Source: Lachnospiraceae bacterium (GTDB lineage: Bacteria > Bacillota > Clostridia > Lachnospirales > Lachnospiraceae). Taken from it: 51,776 bases of DNA. Under the pieces are notes generated by a model. It made no database searches. It saw only the letters and a list, made by a program, of their open reading frames with translations, and had not been told where the DNA came from. Location of the stretch: the NCBI GenBank assembly GCA_015057825.1, contig SVDN01000018.1:1-51776 (forward strand), given 5' to 3'. The number at the start of each line of letters is the position of its first letter. Position 1 is the first letter of the stretch. A program made the translations under genes and the position numbers. Shown one piece after another: positions 25,179 through 32,630 of this stretch.

Positions 25179-26000
25179 ATGGTTAATATTGAAAAGAATT
25201 TTGTTGACACAATGTTCAGTATCAAAGGAAAAGTTGCTTTAGTAACAGGTGCTACAGGCGCACTTGGTAAAGTACTTGCAAAAACATACGGATATGCAGG
25301 AGCTAAAGTTATGTTAACAGGACGTAACTCAGGCAAACTTCAGGAATTAGTTGATGAATTCAAAGCTGAAGGTATCGAATGTGCATCATTCGCAGCTGAT
25401 CCTGCTAAAGAAGATGATGTTAAAGCTTTAATCGCTGAAACAGTTAAAACATTCGGAGAAATCAATATCTTAGCAATCTGCCATGGTTTCAACAAACCAC
25501 AGAACATTCTTGAACAGTCTGTTGCTGATTGGCAGTACATCATGGATGCAGATTGTAAATCAGTATATATCGTACTTAAATATGTTGCAGAGCAGATGGT
25601 TGCTCAGCTTAACGGCGCTGAAAAAGTTGCTTCAGGTCAGGGCGGTAAAATCGTTGTTGTTACATCTCAGAGATCTAAGAGAGGTATGGCAGGATACACA
25701 GGTTACTGCACATCAAAAGGTGGCGCTGATATGATGGTTGCTTCAATGGCTTGCGATCTTTCAGCTAAATACGGTATCAACGTAAACGCTATCTGCCCAA
25801 CAGTATTCCGTTCAGAATTAACAGAATGGATGTTTGACGAAACTTCAGAAGTTTACAAAAACTTCATGAAGAGAGAGCCAATCGGACGTCTTGCTGAGCC
25901 TTCAGACTTTGCAGGTTACGCATTATTCTTATCATCAAATGCATCAAACTTCATCACAGGCGCTGCTTGCGACTGCTCAGGTGGATATCTGGTATGCTAA
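25179..26000 (+). CDS. SDR-family reductase, probable phloroglucinol reductase
   Basis: A 273-residue short-chain dehydrogenase. ATG 25179 follows AGGAGGAA. The cofactor motif Thr-Gly-Ala-Thr-Gly-Ala-Leu-Gly is at 23-30, and Thr-Gly-Arg-Asn at 47-50 after the second strand favours NADPH. The catalytic Ser163 and Tyr176-x-x-x-Lys180 are present. The usual structural Asn is replaced near 125 (Asp-Ala-Asp-Cys). Alone this could be any SDR. With the cyclase, hydroxyacyl dehydrogenase, thiolase and CoA-transferase that follow, I infer reduction of phloroglucinol to dihydrophloroglucinol. Codon use is strongly biased, implying high expression. A terminator-like hairpin follows. Confidence 0.8.
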   Translation: MVNIEKNFVDTMFSIKGKVALVTGATGALGKVLAKTYGYAGAKVMLTGRNSGKLQELVDEFKAEGIECASFAADPAKEDDVKALIAETVKTFGEINILAICHGFNKPQNILEQSVADWQYIMDADCKSVYIVLKYVAEQMVAQLNGAEKVASGQGGKIVVVTSQRSKRGMAGYTGYCTSKGGADMMVASMACDLSAKYGINVNAICPTVFRSELTEWMFDETSEVYKNFMKREPIGRLAEPSDFAGYALFLSSNASNFITGAACDCSGGYLVC

Positions 26001-26015
26001 AACAGTGAGCAAAGA

Positions 26016-26052
26016 ACAAGAATCGAAAGTTCGCTTTCGTATTCTTGTTTTT
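26016..26052 (+). terminator. Hairpin with T5 tail after the SDR gene
   Basis: ACAAGAATCGAAAG (26016-26029) pairs with CTTTCGTATTCTTGT (26034-26048), with one bulged base and a TTCG loop, then TTTTT. It probably reduces transcription of the downstream genes relative to the SDR. Confidence 0.75.
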
Positions 26053-26140
26053 GACGAACGTCCATGCACGAACAACGAAGTGCGAAGCACGGGAGTTGTG
26101 AGTGCATGAGGGCGCGAGAGTGCGAAAGCACGCAGCGACC
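26053..26140 (+). ncRNA. Structured intercistronic element with repeated GTGC-GAA(A)-GCAC hairpins
   Basis: CATGCAC (26063-26069) and GTGCATG (26102-26108) enclose a tandem GA/GA step, then ACAAC/GTTGT (26072-26076/26095-26099), then a GTGC-GAA-GCAC hairpin (26080-26090). A second hairpin, GTGC-GAAA-GCAC, lies at about 26120-26131, within a G+C-rich run ending CGACCGGG. The nested pairing, the GA tandem and the GNRA loop look like RNA folding. It may be a stable spacer transcript, a processing site or part of a dispersed element. Function unknown. Confidence 0.45.
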
Positions 26141-26179
26141 GGGTTTTAGCATAACAAGAAATTATGAGGAGATGAAATA

Positions 26180-27121
26180 ATGAAAGAAGTAAAGAACGTT
26201 GTTATCTGCGGTGCAGGTATGATGGGAAACATGATTGCTTTGGTATTCTCAAGCAATCCAAGATTTAACGTTACAGTTTGGAACAGACGTGAAAAACCTT
26301 GTAAAGAAGTAATCAAGGCAAACCTTGAACAGCTTCGTGACAAAGGTGTTATCACAGATAAAGAAATCGAAGAAAGACTTTCAAGAATCAAATTTGTATT
26401 CCCTGATAAAGGTCAGGAATTCAAAGATGCTGATATGGTAATCGAATGTGTTGCCGAAGTTATGGAGACAAAACAGGATTTATTCGCTGAGTTGGAAGGC
26501 CTTTGCCGTGACGACTGCCTCTTCTGCACAAACACATCGGTTATGAGCCCTACAGAAATTGCAGCAAAATGCAAACACAAAGAAAGAGTTATCGGTACAC
26601 ACTTCTGGAACCCTGCACACCTTATTCCATTGGTTGAGGTTGTTAAGACAGAATATGCTACAGAAGAAAACATGCAGCTTGTTATGGAAGCTATGACTGC
26701 AGCAGGCAAGAAACCTTGCTACTGCAAGAAAGATGTTCCGGGATTTGTTGCAAACAGAATGCAGCATGCTCTTTGGAGAGAAGCTATCGCTATCGTTGAC
26801 GAAGGTATCGCTGATGCAAAAACAGTTGATGATGCTGTAAAATACAGCTTCGGACTTCGTCTTCCTGAGCTCGGACCTATCGAGAACTCAGATATGGTTA
26901 GCACACAGCTTACATGGAACATTCACTCATATGTTCTTAAATATCTTGCTGATAACCATGAACCATCACCAATCCTTAAGAAAATGCTTGATGAAGGCAA
27001 AATGGGCTTCTCATCGGGTGAAGGATTCCTTAAATGGGATGATGAAAGCGTTGCAGCTTCAAAGAAAGCTCTTAACGAGTATCTTTTAACAATGCTTTAC
27101 GATGTTAAAATCGTAAAATAA
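26180..27121 (+). CDS. 3-hydroxyacyl-CoA-dehydrogenase-family enzyme, probable 3-hydroxy-5-oxohexanoate dehydrogenase
   Basis: A 313-residue protein of the 3-hydroxybutyryl-CoA dehydrogenase fold. NAD motif Gly-Ala-Gly-Met-Met-Gly at 11-16; Ser120, His141 (Gly-Thr-His-Phe-Trp-Asn-Pro), Glu153 and the Val-Ala-Asn-Arg segment near 190 form the catalytic set. It differs from butyrate-pathway Hbd, which normally sits with crt and bcd genes, absent here. Family members near a cyclase and an SDR oxidise free (non-CoA) 3-hydroxy-5-oxohexanoate to 3,5-dioxohexanoate in phloroglucinol degraders. That assignment is inferred from context. ATG 26180 follows GAGGAGAT. Confidence 0.8.
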   Translation: MKEVKNVVICGAGMMGNMIALVFSSNPRFNVTVWNRREKPCKEVIKANLEQLRDKGVITDKEIEERLSRIKFVFPDKGQEFKDADMVIECVAEVMETKQDLFAELEGLCRDDCLFCTNTSVMSPTEIAAKCKHKERVIGTHFWNPAHLIPLVEVVKTEYATEENMQLVMEAMTAAGKKPCYCKKDVPGFVANRMQHALWREAIAIVDEGIADAKTVDDAVKYSFGLRLPELGPIENSDMVSTQLTWNIHSYVLKYLADNHEPSPILKKMLDEGKMGFSSGEGFLKWDDESVAASKKALNEYLLTMLYDVKIVK

Positions 27122-27141
27122 TCGAAACTTTAAAGAAATAT

Positions 27142-27198
27142 ACGATCCTGCGGGTAGATAACTACCCGGGATCGTGTAAATAAACACGGCATGCCGTG
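27142..27198 (+). promoter_or_regulatory. Two strong hairpins between dehydrogenase and cyclase genes
   Basis: ACGATCC/GGATCGT (27142-27148/27169-27175) encloses GGGTAG/CTACCC. It is followed by the perfect palindrome CACGGCATGCCGTG (27185-27198). Neither has a T-run, so these look like mRNA-stabilising or processing structures, not terminators. Confidence 0.5.
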
Positions 27199-27224
27199 AA
27201 AAGAAATTTTTGGAGGAAAATTTA

Positions 27225-28223
27225 ATGGGAAAGAAAATTTTTGTTGACTTAACACATCCTTTTGGTGCAGAAATTCCACGTTGGCCTTACTTCGATAAAC
27301 CGGTTATCGACAGCAAGCACTCAATGGCTAAAGGTGGCGTTCTTACACAGTACGTTGGTTGTACACAGCATACAGGTACTCACTGTGATGCTCCACGTCA
27401 CGTTATGGAAGTTGAATTCGATGGCAGAAGAGCTCGTTACACACACGAAATGCCTATCGATGCATACACAGGTGATGCTGTATGTCTTGAAATCCACATC
27501 GGAAGATGGGGACTCATCGGCGCTAAAGAACTTGAAGACGCTTGCGTACGTGCTAACATCAAACCTGAAGAACTTAAAGGTATGGTTGTATGTCTTAACA
27601 CAGGTATGCACAGACTTTTCGATGATACAAAAGAATACTATCACTACTCATGCGGTACTGGTGTAGAAGCAGGTCAGTGGTTCGTAGATCACGGTGTAAA
27701 ATGTGTTGCTATGGATATGCAGGCACTTGATCACCCACTTCACACAGCTATGGGTAACAACGGTATGACAAGAATGAACCTTCTTGGCGCATCAGGAAAA
27801 CCTATCACAGAAGAATACATCGAAGAATTCGGTGAAGAAGCTTACGCTATTTTCGATAAATTCACATTCATCAAATGCTTCGGTCAGGAAGCTTATGACA
27901 AGAAATACGGTGCACTTGAAGCAATTGGATGCTGGGGTACATGGGAACCATGTCATAAAACATTACTTGGTCACGGTATCGTTGGTGTTGAAAACCTTGG
28001 TGGTGACCTTGATAAAGTATCTAACAAGAGATTCAGATTCTACTGCTTCCCACTTCGTTGGTACATGGGCGACGGCTCAATGGCTCGTTGCGTAGCTGAA
28101 ATCGACGAAGATGATATCAACGATGTACCTGACAGAACATACAAATATGCAGGTACAGGTTGCGAAGACAGAGAAATCTTCTTAAGACATGACTACACAA
28201 AAGACAGAAAAATCGAGAAATAA
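27225..28223 (+). CDS. Cyclase-family metal-dependent hydrolase, probable dihydrophloroglucinol cyclohydrolase
   Basis: A 332-residue member of the cyclase family (PF04199). ATG 27225 follows TGGAGGAAA. The metal-binding signature His-Thr-Gly-Thr-His-Cys-Asp-Ala-Pro-Arg-His is at 49-59. Relatives include kynurenine formamidase and cyclic-ketone hydrolases. It is longer than kynurenine formamidase (about 210), with an extra C-terminal region. Next to a ring reductase and a hydroxyacyl dehydrogenase, hydrolytic opening of dihydrophloroglucinol to 3-hydroxy-5-oxohexanoate is the best fit. There are no tryptophan-pathway genes to support a kynurenine role. Confidence 0.8.
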   Translation: MGKKIFVDLTHPFGAEIPRWPYFDKPVIDSKHSMAKGGVLTQYVGCTQHTGTHCDAPRHVMEVEFDGRRARYTHEMPIDAYTGDAVCLEIHIGRWGLIGAKELEDACVRANIKPEELKGMVVCLNTGMHRLFDDTKEYYHYSCGTGVEAGQWFVDHGVKCVAMDMQALDHPLHTAMGNNGMTRMNLLGASGKPITEEYIEEFGEEAYAIFDKFTFIKCFGQEAYDKKYGALEAIGCWGTWEPCHKTLLGHGIVGVENLGGDLDKVSNKRFRFYCFPLRWYMGDGSMARCVAEIDEDDINDVPDRTYKYAGTGCEDREIFLRHDYTKDRKIEK

Positions 28224-28260
28224 TTAATTTTCGAAATTAATTCAAATTACACATAAGGTC

Positions 28261-28284
28261 CGGGTTGTGTGAAAACACAACCCG
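28261..28284 (+). terminator. Ten-bp perfect hairpin after the cyclase gene
   Basis: CGGGTTGTGT (28261-28270), GAAA loop, ACACAACCCG (28275-28284). A T-run comes only later (28300s), so termination may be partial. Confidence 0.55.
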
Positions 28285-28302
28285 CGGCTTAAAGTGTGCT
28301 TT

Positions 28303-28330
28303 TTGACGGAATTTTTTAACATCATATAAC
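28303..28330 (+). promoter_or_regulatory. Probable internal promoter before the thiolase gene
   Basis: TTGACG (28303-28308), 16-bp spacer, TATAAC (28325-28330). TTTTAACATCA occurs twice downstream and across it (28314 and 28351). The thiolase and CoA-transferase genes may thus be expressed apart from the ring-opening genes. Confidence 0.5.
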
Positions 28331-28448
28331 ATGAATCCATGGTTTGAGTATTTTAACATCACAAGTTGTCGATTTGTGTTACAGCCTCATTTTTAATGAG
28401 ACATAAAACAAAAAAATGAATTATTTATCCGTAGGAGGAAACAAAAAA

Positions 28449-29633
28449 ATGAAAGAAATCGTTATTGCAAGTGCATGCAGAACAGCTTTAGGAAAGTACG
28501 GCGGAACTTTAAAAGACGTACCGGCAAGAACACTCGGTGCTGTTGTAGTTAAAGAAGCTATCAACAGAGCTGGTATCAAACCTGAACAGGTTGACGAAGT
28601 TATCTTTGGTAACGTTCTTCAGGCAGGACAGGGACAGAACATCGCTCGTCAGGTAGCATTAGATGCAGGCCTTCCAATCGAAAGCACAGCTTACACAATC
28701 AACATTGTTTGTGGTTCAGGTCTTAAATCAGTTGCTTTGGCAGCTAACACAATTATCGCTGGTGAAGCTGATATCATCGTTTGCGGTGGTACAGAAAACA
28801 TGTCAGCAGCTCCATATGCTGTACCAACAGCTCGTTGGGGTGCAAGAATGAACAACGTTCAGATGATTGACGTTACTGTAAACGATGGTTTATGGGATGC
28901 ATTCAATAACTACCATATGGGTATGACAGCTGAAAACGTAGCTGAAAAATACGGCCTTACAAGAGAAATGCAGGATGAATTTGCTGTAAGATCACAGAAC
29001 AGAGCTGAAGCAGCTATCACAAGCGGAAGATTCAAAGATGAAATCGTTCCTGTTGTTATTCCACAGAGAAAAGGCGATCCAATCGTATTTGATACAGATG
29101 AATTCCCTAAATTCGGTACAACAATGGAAAAAGTTGCTAAACTTAAACCTGCATTCAAGAAAGATGGCGGTACAGTTACAGCTGCTAACGCTTCAGGTAT
29201 CAATGACGGTGCTGCTGCACTTGTTGTTATGTCTAAAGAAAAAGCTGATGAACTTGGAATCAAACCACTTGCAACAGTTGTTTCATATGCTACAGGCGGT
29301 GTAGATCCTAAGATCATGGGTGTAGGTCCTGTACCTGCAGTTAAAAAAGCTCTTGCAAAAGCTAACTTGAAAATTGAAGATCTTGACCTTGTAGAAGCTA
29401 ACGAAGCTTTCGCAGCTCAGTCACTTGCAGTTGCTAAAGACCTTGGTTTCAACATGGATATCACAAACGTAAACGGTGGTGCAATCGCACTTGGTCACCC
29501 AATCGGATCTTCAGGTGCTCGTATCTTAGTTACACTTCTTCATGAAATGGCTAAGAGAGATGCTAAACTCGGTCTTGCTACACTTTGTATCGGTGGTGGA
29601 CAGGGTCAGGCTTGCATCGTTAAGAGAGACTAA
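28449..29633 (+). CDS. Acetyl-CoA acetyltransferase / 3-ketoacyl-CoA thiolase
   Basis: A 394-residue thiolase. ATG 28449 follows TAGGAGGAAAC; an upstream in-frame ATG at 28416 lacks a ribosome site. Nucleophile Cys88 (Ile-Val-Cys-Gly-Ser-Gly), His near 350 (Gly-His-Pro-Ile-Gly-Ser-Ser-Gly-Ala) and Cys near 380 (Cys-Ile-Gly-Gly-Gly-Gln-Gly) are intact. It could make acetoacetyl-CoA for butyrate or thiolyse it to acetyl-CoA. In this cluster, cleavage of 3,5-dioxohexanoyl-CoA and acetoacetyl-CoA is the likely direction. Codon use is highly biased, as in the neighbours. Confidence 0.94.
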   Translation: MKEIVIASACRTALGKYGGTLKDVPARTLGAVVVKEAINRAGIKPEQVDEVIFGNVLQAGQGQNIARQVALDAGLPIESTAYTINIVCGSGLKSVALAANTIIAGEADIIVCGGTENMSAAPYAVPTARWGARMNNVQMIDVTVNDGLWDAFNNYHMGMTAENVAEKYGLTREMQDEFAVRSQNRAEAAITSGRFKDEIVPVVIPQRKGDPIVFDTDEFPKFGTTMEKVAKLKPAFKKDGGTVTAANASGINDGAAALVVMSKEKADELGIKPLATVVSYATGGVDPKIMGVGPVPAVKKALAKANLKIEDLDLVEANEAFAAQSLAVAKDLGFNMDITNVNGGAIALGHPIGSSGARILVTLLHEMAKRDAKLGLATLCIGGGQGQACIVKRD

Positions 29634-29671
29634 TTCACGTTAAATAAATTCTAAAATTACAAATCCGTGTA

Positions 29672-29720
29672 GTGCTGCTTGCGGCATTACATGGTTTTGT
29701 ACGTTATAGAATGGTAAGTC
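29672..29720 (+). promoter_or_regulatory. Hairpins between thiolase and CoA-transferase genes
   Basis: CCGTGTAGTGC pairs with GCATTACATGG through wobble pairs (about 29670-29697), and GGTAAG/CTTACC forms a second hairpin just before the ribosome site. The first contains the GCATTACA sequence seen at other promoters in the window. No clear -10/-35 pair is present. Confidence 0.4.
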
Positions 29721-29745
29721 TTGGCTTACCGGAAAGGATGTAACT

Positions 29746-30438
29746 ATGAGAGATAAAATGATTACAGCAGAAGAAGCTGCTGCAATGATTAAAGACGGAT
29801 CAACAGTTATGGTTGGTGGTTTCATGTCAAATGGTACACCTGAAATCCTTATGGACGCTTTGGTTGCAAGAAATGCTAAAGATTTAACAGTTATTTGCAA
29901 CGATGGTGGTACAGGTCCTTCATTTGATGAGAACGGAAATGAAACAAAAGCAGCAACAGGTAACGGTAAATTAATCCAGAACCATTGCGTAAAAAAACTT
30001 ATTGCTACACATATCGGTTTGAATAAACAGGTAGCAGAGCAGATGAACTCAGGACAGCTTGAAGTTGAGCTTGTTCCACAGGGTTCAATGGCAGAAAAAA
30101 TCCGTGCGGGCGGAGCAGGTCTTGGTGGCGTTCTTACACCTACAGGTGTTGGTACAGACGTTGCTGAAGGTAAAGAAACACTTAACATCAACGGTAAAGA
30201 TTACCTTCTTGAAATGCCACTTCATGCTGATTTCGCAGTTCTTCGCGGAAACATTGTTGATAAAAAAGGTAATGTTTACTATCACAATACAACAAAGAAC
30301 TTCCAGACAGTTATGGCTACAGCAGCTGATACAGTTATCGTTGCTGCAGAGAAGATCGTTGAAGTTGGCGAGTTAGATCCTAACTATGTTATGACTCCAT
30401 ACATCTTCGTTGACTATATCGTAGGAGGTGAAAAATAA
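29746..30438 (+). CDS. 3-oxoacid CoA-transferase, subunit A
   Basis: A 230-residue class I CoA-transferase alpha subunit (AtoD/ScoA/CtfA family; usual length 215-235). The glycine-rich opening Val-Gly-Gly-Phe-Met-Ser-Asn-Gly-Thr-Pro near 22-31 and the Gly-Gly-Ala-Gly-Leu-Gly-Gly-Val-Leu-Thr-Pro-Thr-Gly-Val-Gly-Thr block near 123-138 are clear. It binds CoA; the partner subunit carries the catalytic Glu. Stop and start of the next gene overlap by one base (TAATG). The CoA acceptor here may be acetoacetate or 3,5-dioxohexanoate, with acetyl-CoA or butyryl-CoA as donor. Confidence 0.93.
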   Translation: MRDKMITAEEAAAMIKDGSTVMVGGFMSNGTPEILMDALVARNAKDLTVICNDGGTGPSFDENGNETKAATGNGKLIQNHCVKKLIATHIGLNKQVAEQMNSGQLEVELVPQGSMAEKIRAGGAGLGGVLTPTGVGTDVAEGKETLNINGKDYLLEMPLHADFAVLRGNIVDKKGNVYYHNTTKNFQTVMATAADTVIVAAEKIVEVGELDPNYVMTPYIFVDYIVGGEK

Positions 30439-31103
30439 TGGCAAGCGTTAAAGAGATTATTGCACATAGAGTTGCTCAGGAATTAGAGGACGGATATGTA
30501 GTAAACCTTGGTATCGGTCTTCCAACAATGGTTGCTAACTATGTTCCTGAAGGAATCGATATTTCACTTCAGTCAGAAAACGGTATCATCGGTATGGGTG
30601 GTACAAGTGAACCGGGCAAAGAAGATAAAGACACAATCAACTCAGGTGCTGTTCACGTAGATGTTATTCCGGGTGCTGCATTCTTTGATTCAGCAACATC
30701 ATTCGGTATCATCCGTGGCGGTCACGTTGATATGACAGTTCTCGGTGCTCTTCAGGTAGATGCTGAAGGTAACCTTGCATCACATATCATCCCGGGTAAG
30801 ATGGTTCCGGGTATGGGTGGAGCAATGGACCTCGTTGTGGGTGCTAAAAAAGTTATCATTGCTATGACGCATACAAACAAGGGAGCAGTTAAAATCTTCA
30901 ACAAGATTTCACTTCCTGCTACAGCACTTAAATGTGTTGACATGATTGTAACAGAAATGGGTGTTATCGAAGTTACACCGGAAGGTCTTGAACTTAAAGA
31001 ACTTGCTCCGGGCGTATCTGTAGAAGATATCCAGGCAGTTACAGAACCTAAGCTTATTGTAAAAGGCACACCTAAGACAATGGTAATGCCTCCTGAAGCT
31101 TAA
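30438..31103 (+). CDS. 3-oxoacid CoA-transferase, subunit B
   Basis: A 221-residue beta subunit (AtoA/CtfB family). The catalytic Glu47 lies in Leu-Gln-Ser-Glu-Asn-Gly-Ile-Ile-Gly-Met-Gly. Gly-Ile-Gly-Leu-Pro-Thr near 25-30 and Gly-Gly-His-Val-Asp near 94-98 are also family hallmarks. It forms the covalent glutamyl-CoA intermediate. It is translationally coupled to subunit A and ends the catabolic gene set; a strong terminator follows. Confidence 0.95.
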   Translation: MASVKEIIAHRVAQELEDGYVVNLGIGLPTMVANYVPEGIDISLQSENGIIGMGGTSEPGKEDKDTINSGAVHVDVIPGAAFFDSATSFGIIRGGHVDMTVLGALQVDAEGNLASHIIPGKMVPGMGGAMDLVVGAKKVIIAMTHTNKGAVKIFNKISLPATALKCVDMIVTEMGVIEVTPEGLELKELAPGVSVEDIQAVTEPKLIVKGTPKTMVMPPEA

Positions 31104-31127
31104 GTCGAAAATTAAACTTATGACTTT

Positions 31128-31157
31128 AAAAGCAACACAGATTTCTGTGTTGCTTTT
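31128..31157 (+). terminator. Terminator of the ring-cleavage / CoA-transferase genes
   Basis: A perfect 13-bp stem (31128-31140 with 31145-31157), a 4-nt loop and a T-run. Confidence 0.9.
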
Positions 31158-31222
31158 TTGAATAATGAAAAAAATGAATTTTTGCTTGAAAGAAAGGACT
31201 TTTGGCGATTGGCAAAAAAACC

Positions 31223-31289
31223 AAAGCATTACATTTGACCTAAAAAAGCATTACAAAAAATTGACACCATTATATGCAGATGATAAAAT
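31223..31289 (+). promoter_or_regulatory. Promoter of the SARP-like regulator with 22-bp-phased direct repeats
   Basis: TTGACA (31261-31266), 17-bp spacer and TAAAAT (31284-31289) form a near-consensus promoter. Just upstream the 11-mer AAAGCATTACA occurs at 31223-31233 and 31245-31255, exactly 22 bp (two turns) apart; the second copy ends 5 bp before the -35. Such phased direct repeats are how SARP-type proteins bind, so autoregulation is likely. Confidence 0.6.
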
Positions 31290-31342
31290 ATAGTTTAGAT
31301 GGTTTAGTTTAAGTATAAAGTTATTAGGGTACAGGTGTTTAT

Positions 31343-32575
31343 ATGAAAAAAATGCATGTTACAATGTTTGACAATTTCACTGTCAGCGTTGATGGAAAAG
31401 AAATCTATTTCGACAAGAACCAGACAACAAAGTCTATGCAGCTTTTGGAGATTCTTATCTATTTCGGAGAGGAAGGCGTTCCGAGAAAATGGCTCTTAAG
31501 CAGCTTATATGGCAGGGACAATGTCTCCAATCCATCTAATAATCTGCGCGTTACCGCGCATCGTTTAAGAAAGATTCTTAATGATGCGGGATTGCCGGAT
31601 CAGGATTATATCAAGATTGAAAACAGTAAATATATTTTTCAGCCGCCATACGAGATGACCGTAGATGTTCACGAGTTTGAACGTCTTATTAATGATGCAA
31701 AAACGGCTAAGAGCGAAGAGAAGAAAATATTGCTCTATGAGGCAGCCTGCGAGTTTTACAAAGGCGACTTCCTGCCGGCTTTGGTAGGTGAAGACTGGGC
31801 GGTTGTTGAAAGTGTAAGACTTCAAACACTTTATTTTGATTGCTTGCGCGAACAGGCTGACTATTACAAGGCTGCATCAAGATTCGATAAAGTCATTGAT
31901 ATATGCGACAAAGCCGTAGGCATATATCCACATGAGGAATGGTATATAGAAAAAATCGACGCCCTTATTGCCCTTGACAAATACAGCGAGGCAATCAAGG
32001 TTTACGAAGATGCGGCTAACAGATTTTTCGAAGAATTCGGCATTTCGCCGTCGGATGAAATGGTAGAGCGCTTCAGAAAAATCAACACAAAAGTTAAAAA
32101 TTCAAGAGCGACACTTGATACCATAAAGAAAAAACTTTCCGAGCATACTTTGGAAAACGGAGCTTTGTATTGCAGTTATCCAAGTTTCGTGGACAATTAT
32201 CGAATGATAAGACGTATTGTGGTAAGAAGCGGACAGTCGGTATATCTTATGATGTGCTCCATTGTGGAAGCCGACGGTATGCCAATGGAAAACACAAAGA
32301 AATTGCAGGCTATGGCAGCAAAACTTAAAGAATCCATAGTTAAATCGTTAAGACTCGGAGACGTTGTAACTCGTTACAGCAAAAACCAGTTCATAGTAAT
32401 TTTATTGGATACTGATAAAGAAAGCTGTTCAATAGTTTCAAACAGAATTCTTAAGAAATTTACGGACGAGCACAAATCCTGGAGAAACTATGTCGAGTTC
32501 AACGAGGTATCCATTATGGATGTTGAAAATATCGACAAAAAACAACTTAGATTTAAAACCGTAACTTGGAAATAA
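31343..32575 (+). CDS. SARP/BTAD-type transcriptional regulator with degenerate GGDEF-like C-terminus
   Basis: A 410-residue protein in three parts. Residues 1-95 are an OmpR-type winged helix (Lys-Ser-Met-Gln-Leu-Leu-Glu-Ile-Leu-Ile-Tyr ... Leu-Arg-Val-Thr-Ala-His-Arg-Leu-Arg-Lys). Residues about 105-245 are a BTAD tetratricopeptide-like domain. Residues about 285-400 resemble a GGDEF fold (Leu-Arg-Leu-Gly-Asp-Val-Val-Thr-Arg-Tyr near 333-342), but the GGDEF signature is replaced by Ser-Lys-Asn-Gln-Phe, so it is unlikely to make c-di-GMP and may bind a nucleotide. It lies between the catabolic genes and the pilus-like genes; it may control either. It carries its own promoter with phased repeats. 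Confidence 0.78.
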   Translation: MKKMHVTMFDNFTVSVDGKEIYFDKNQTTKSMQLLEILIYFGEEGVPRKWLLSSLYGRDNVSNPSNNLRVTAHRLRKILNDAGLPDQDYIKIENSKYIFQPPYEMTVDVHEFERLINDAKTAKSEEKKILLYEAACEFYKGDFLPALVGEDWAVVESVRLQTLYFDCLREQADYYKAASRFDKVIDICDKAVGIYPHEEWYIEKIDALIALDKYSEAIKVYEDAANRFFEEFGISPSDEMVERFRKINTKVKNSRATLDTIKKKLSEHTLENGALYCSYPSFVDNYRMIRRIVVRSGQSVYLMMCSIVEADGMPMENTKKLQAMAAKLKESIVKSLRLGDVVTRYSKNQFIVILLDTDKESCSIVSNRILKKFTDEHKSWRNYVEFNEVSIMDVENIDKKQLRFKTVTWK

Positions 32576-32630
32576 TTAAGGGTTTTATAAAGTAAACAAA
32601 AGGAGAGGCCGTAAGGCGCCGTATTGATAA

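Noticed and set aside
27225-28223. Kynurenine formamidase
   Set aside because: The metal signature fits the broad cyclase family, but the protein is over 100 residues longer and no tryptophan-degradation gene is nearby.
25179-31103. Butyrate-synthesis operon
   Set aside because: The thiolase and hydroxyacyl dehydrogenase fit, but crotonase, butyryl-CoA dehydrogenase and Etf genes are absent, and the SDR and cyclase would be unexplained.
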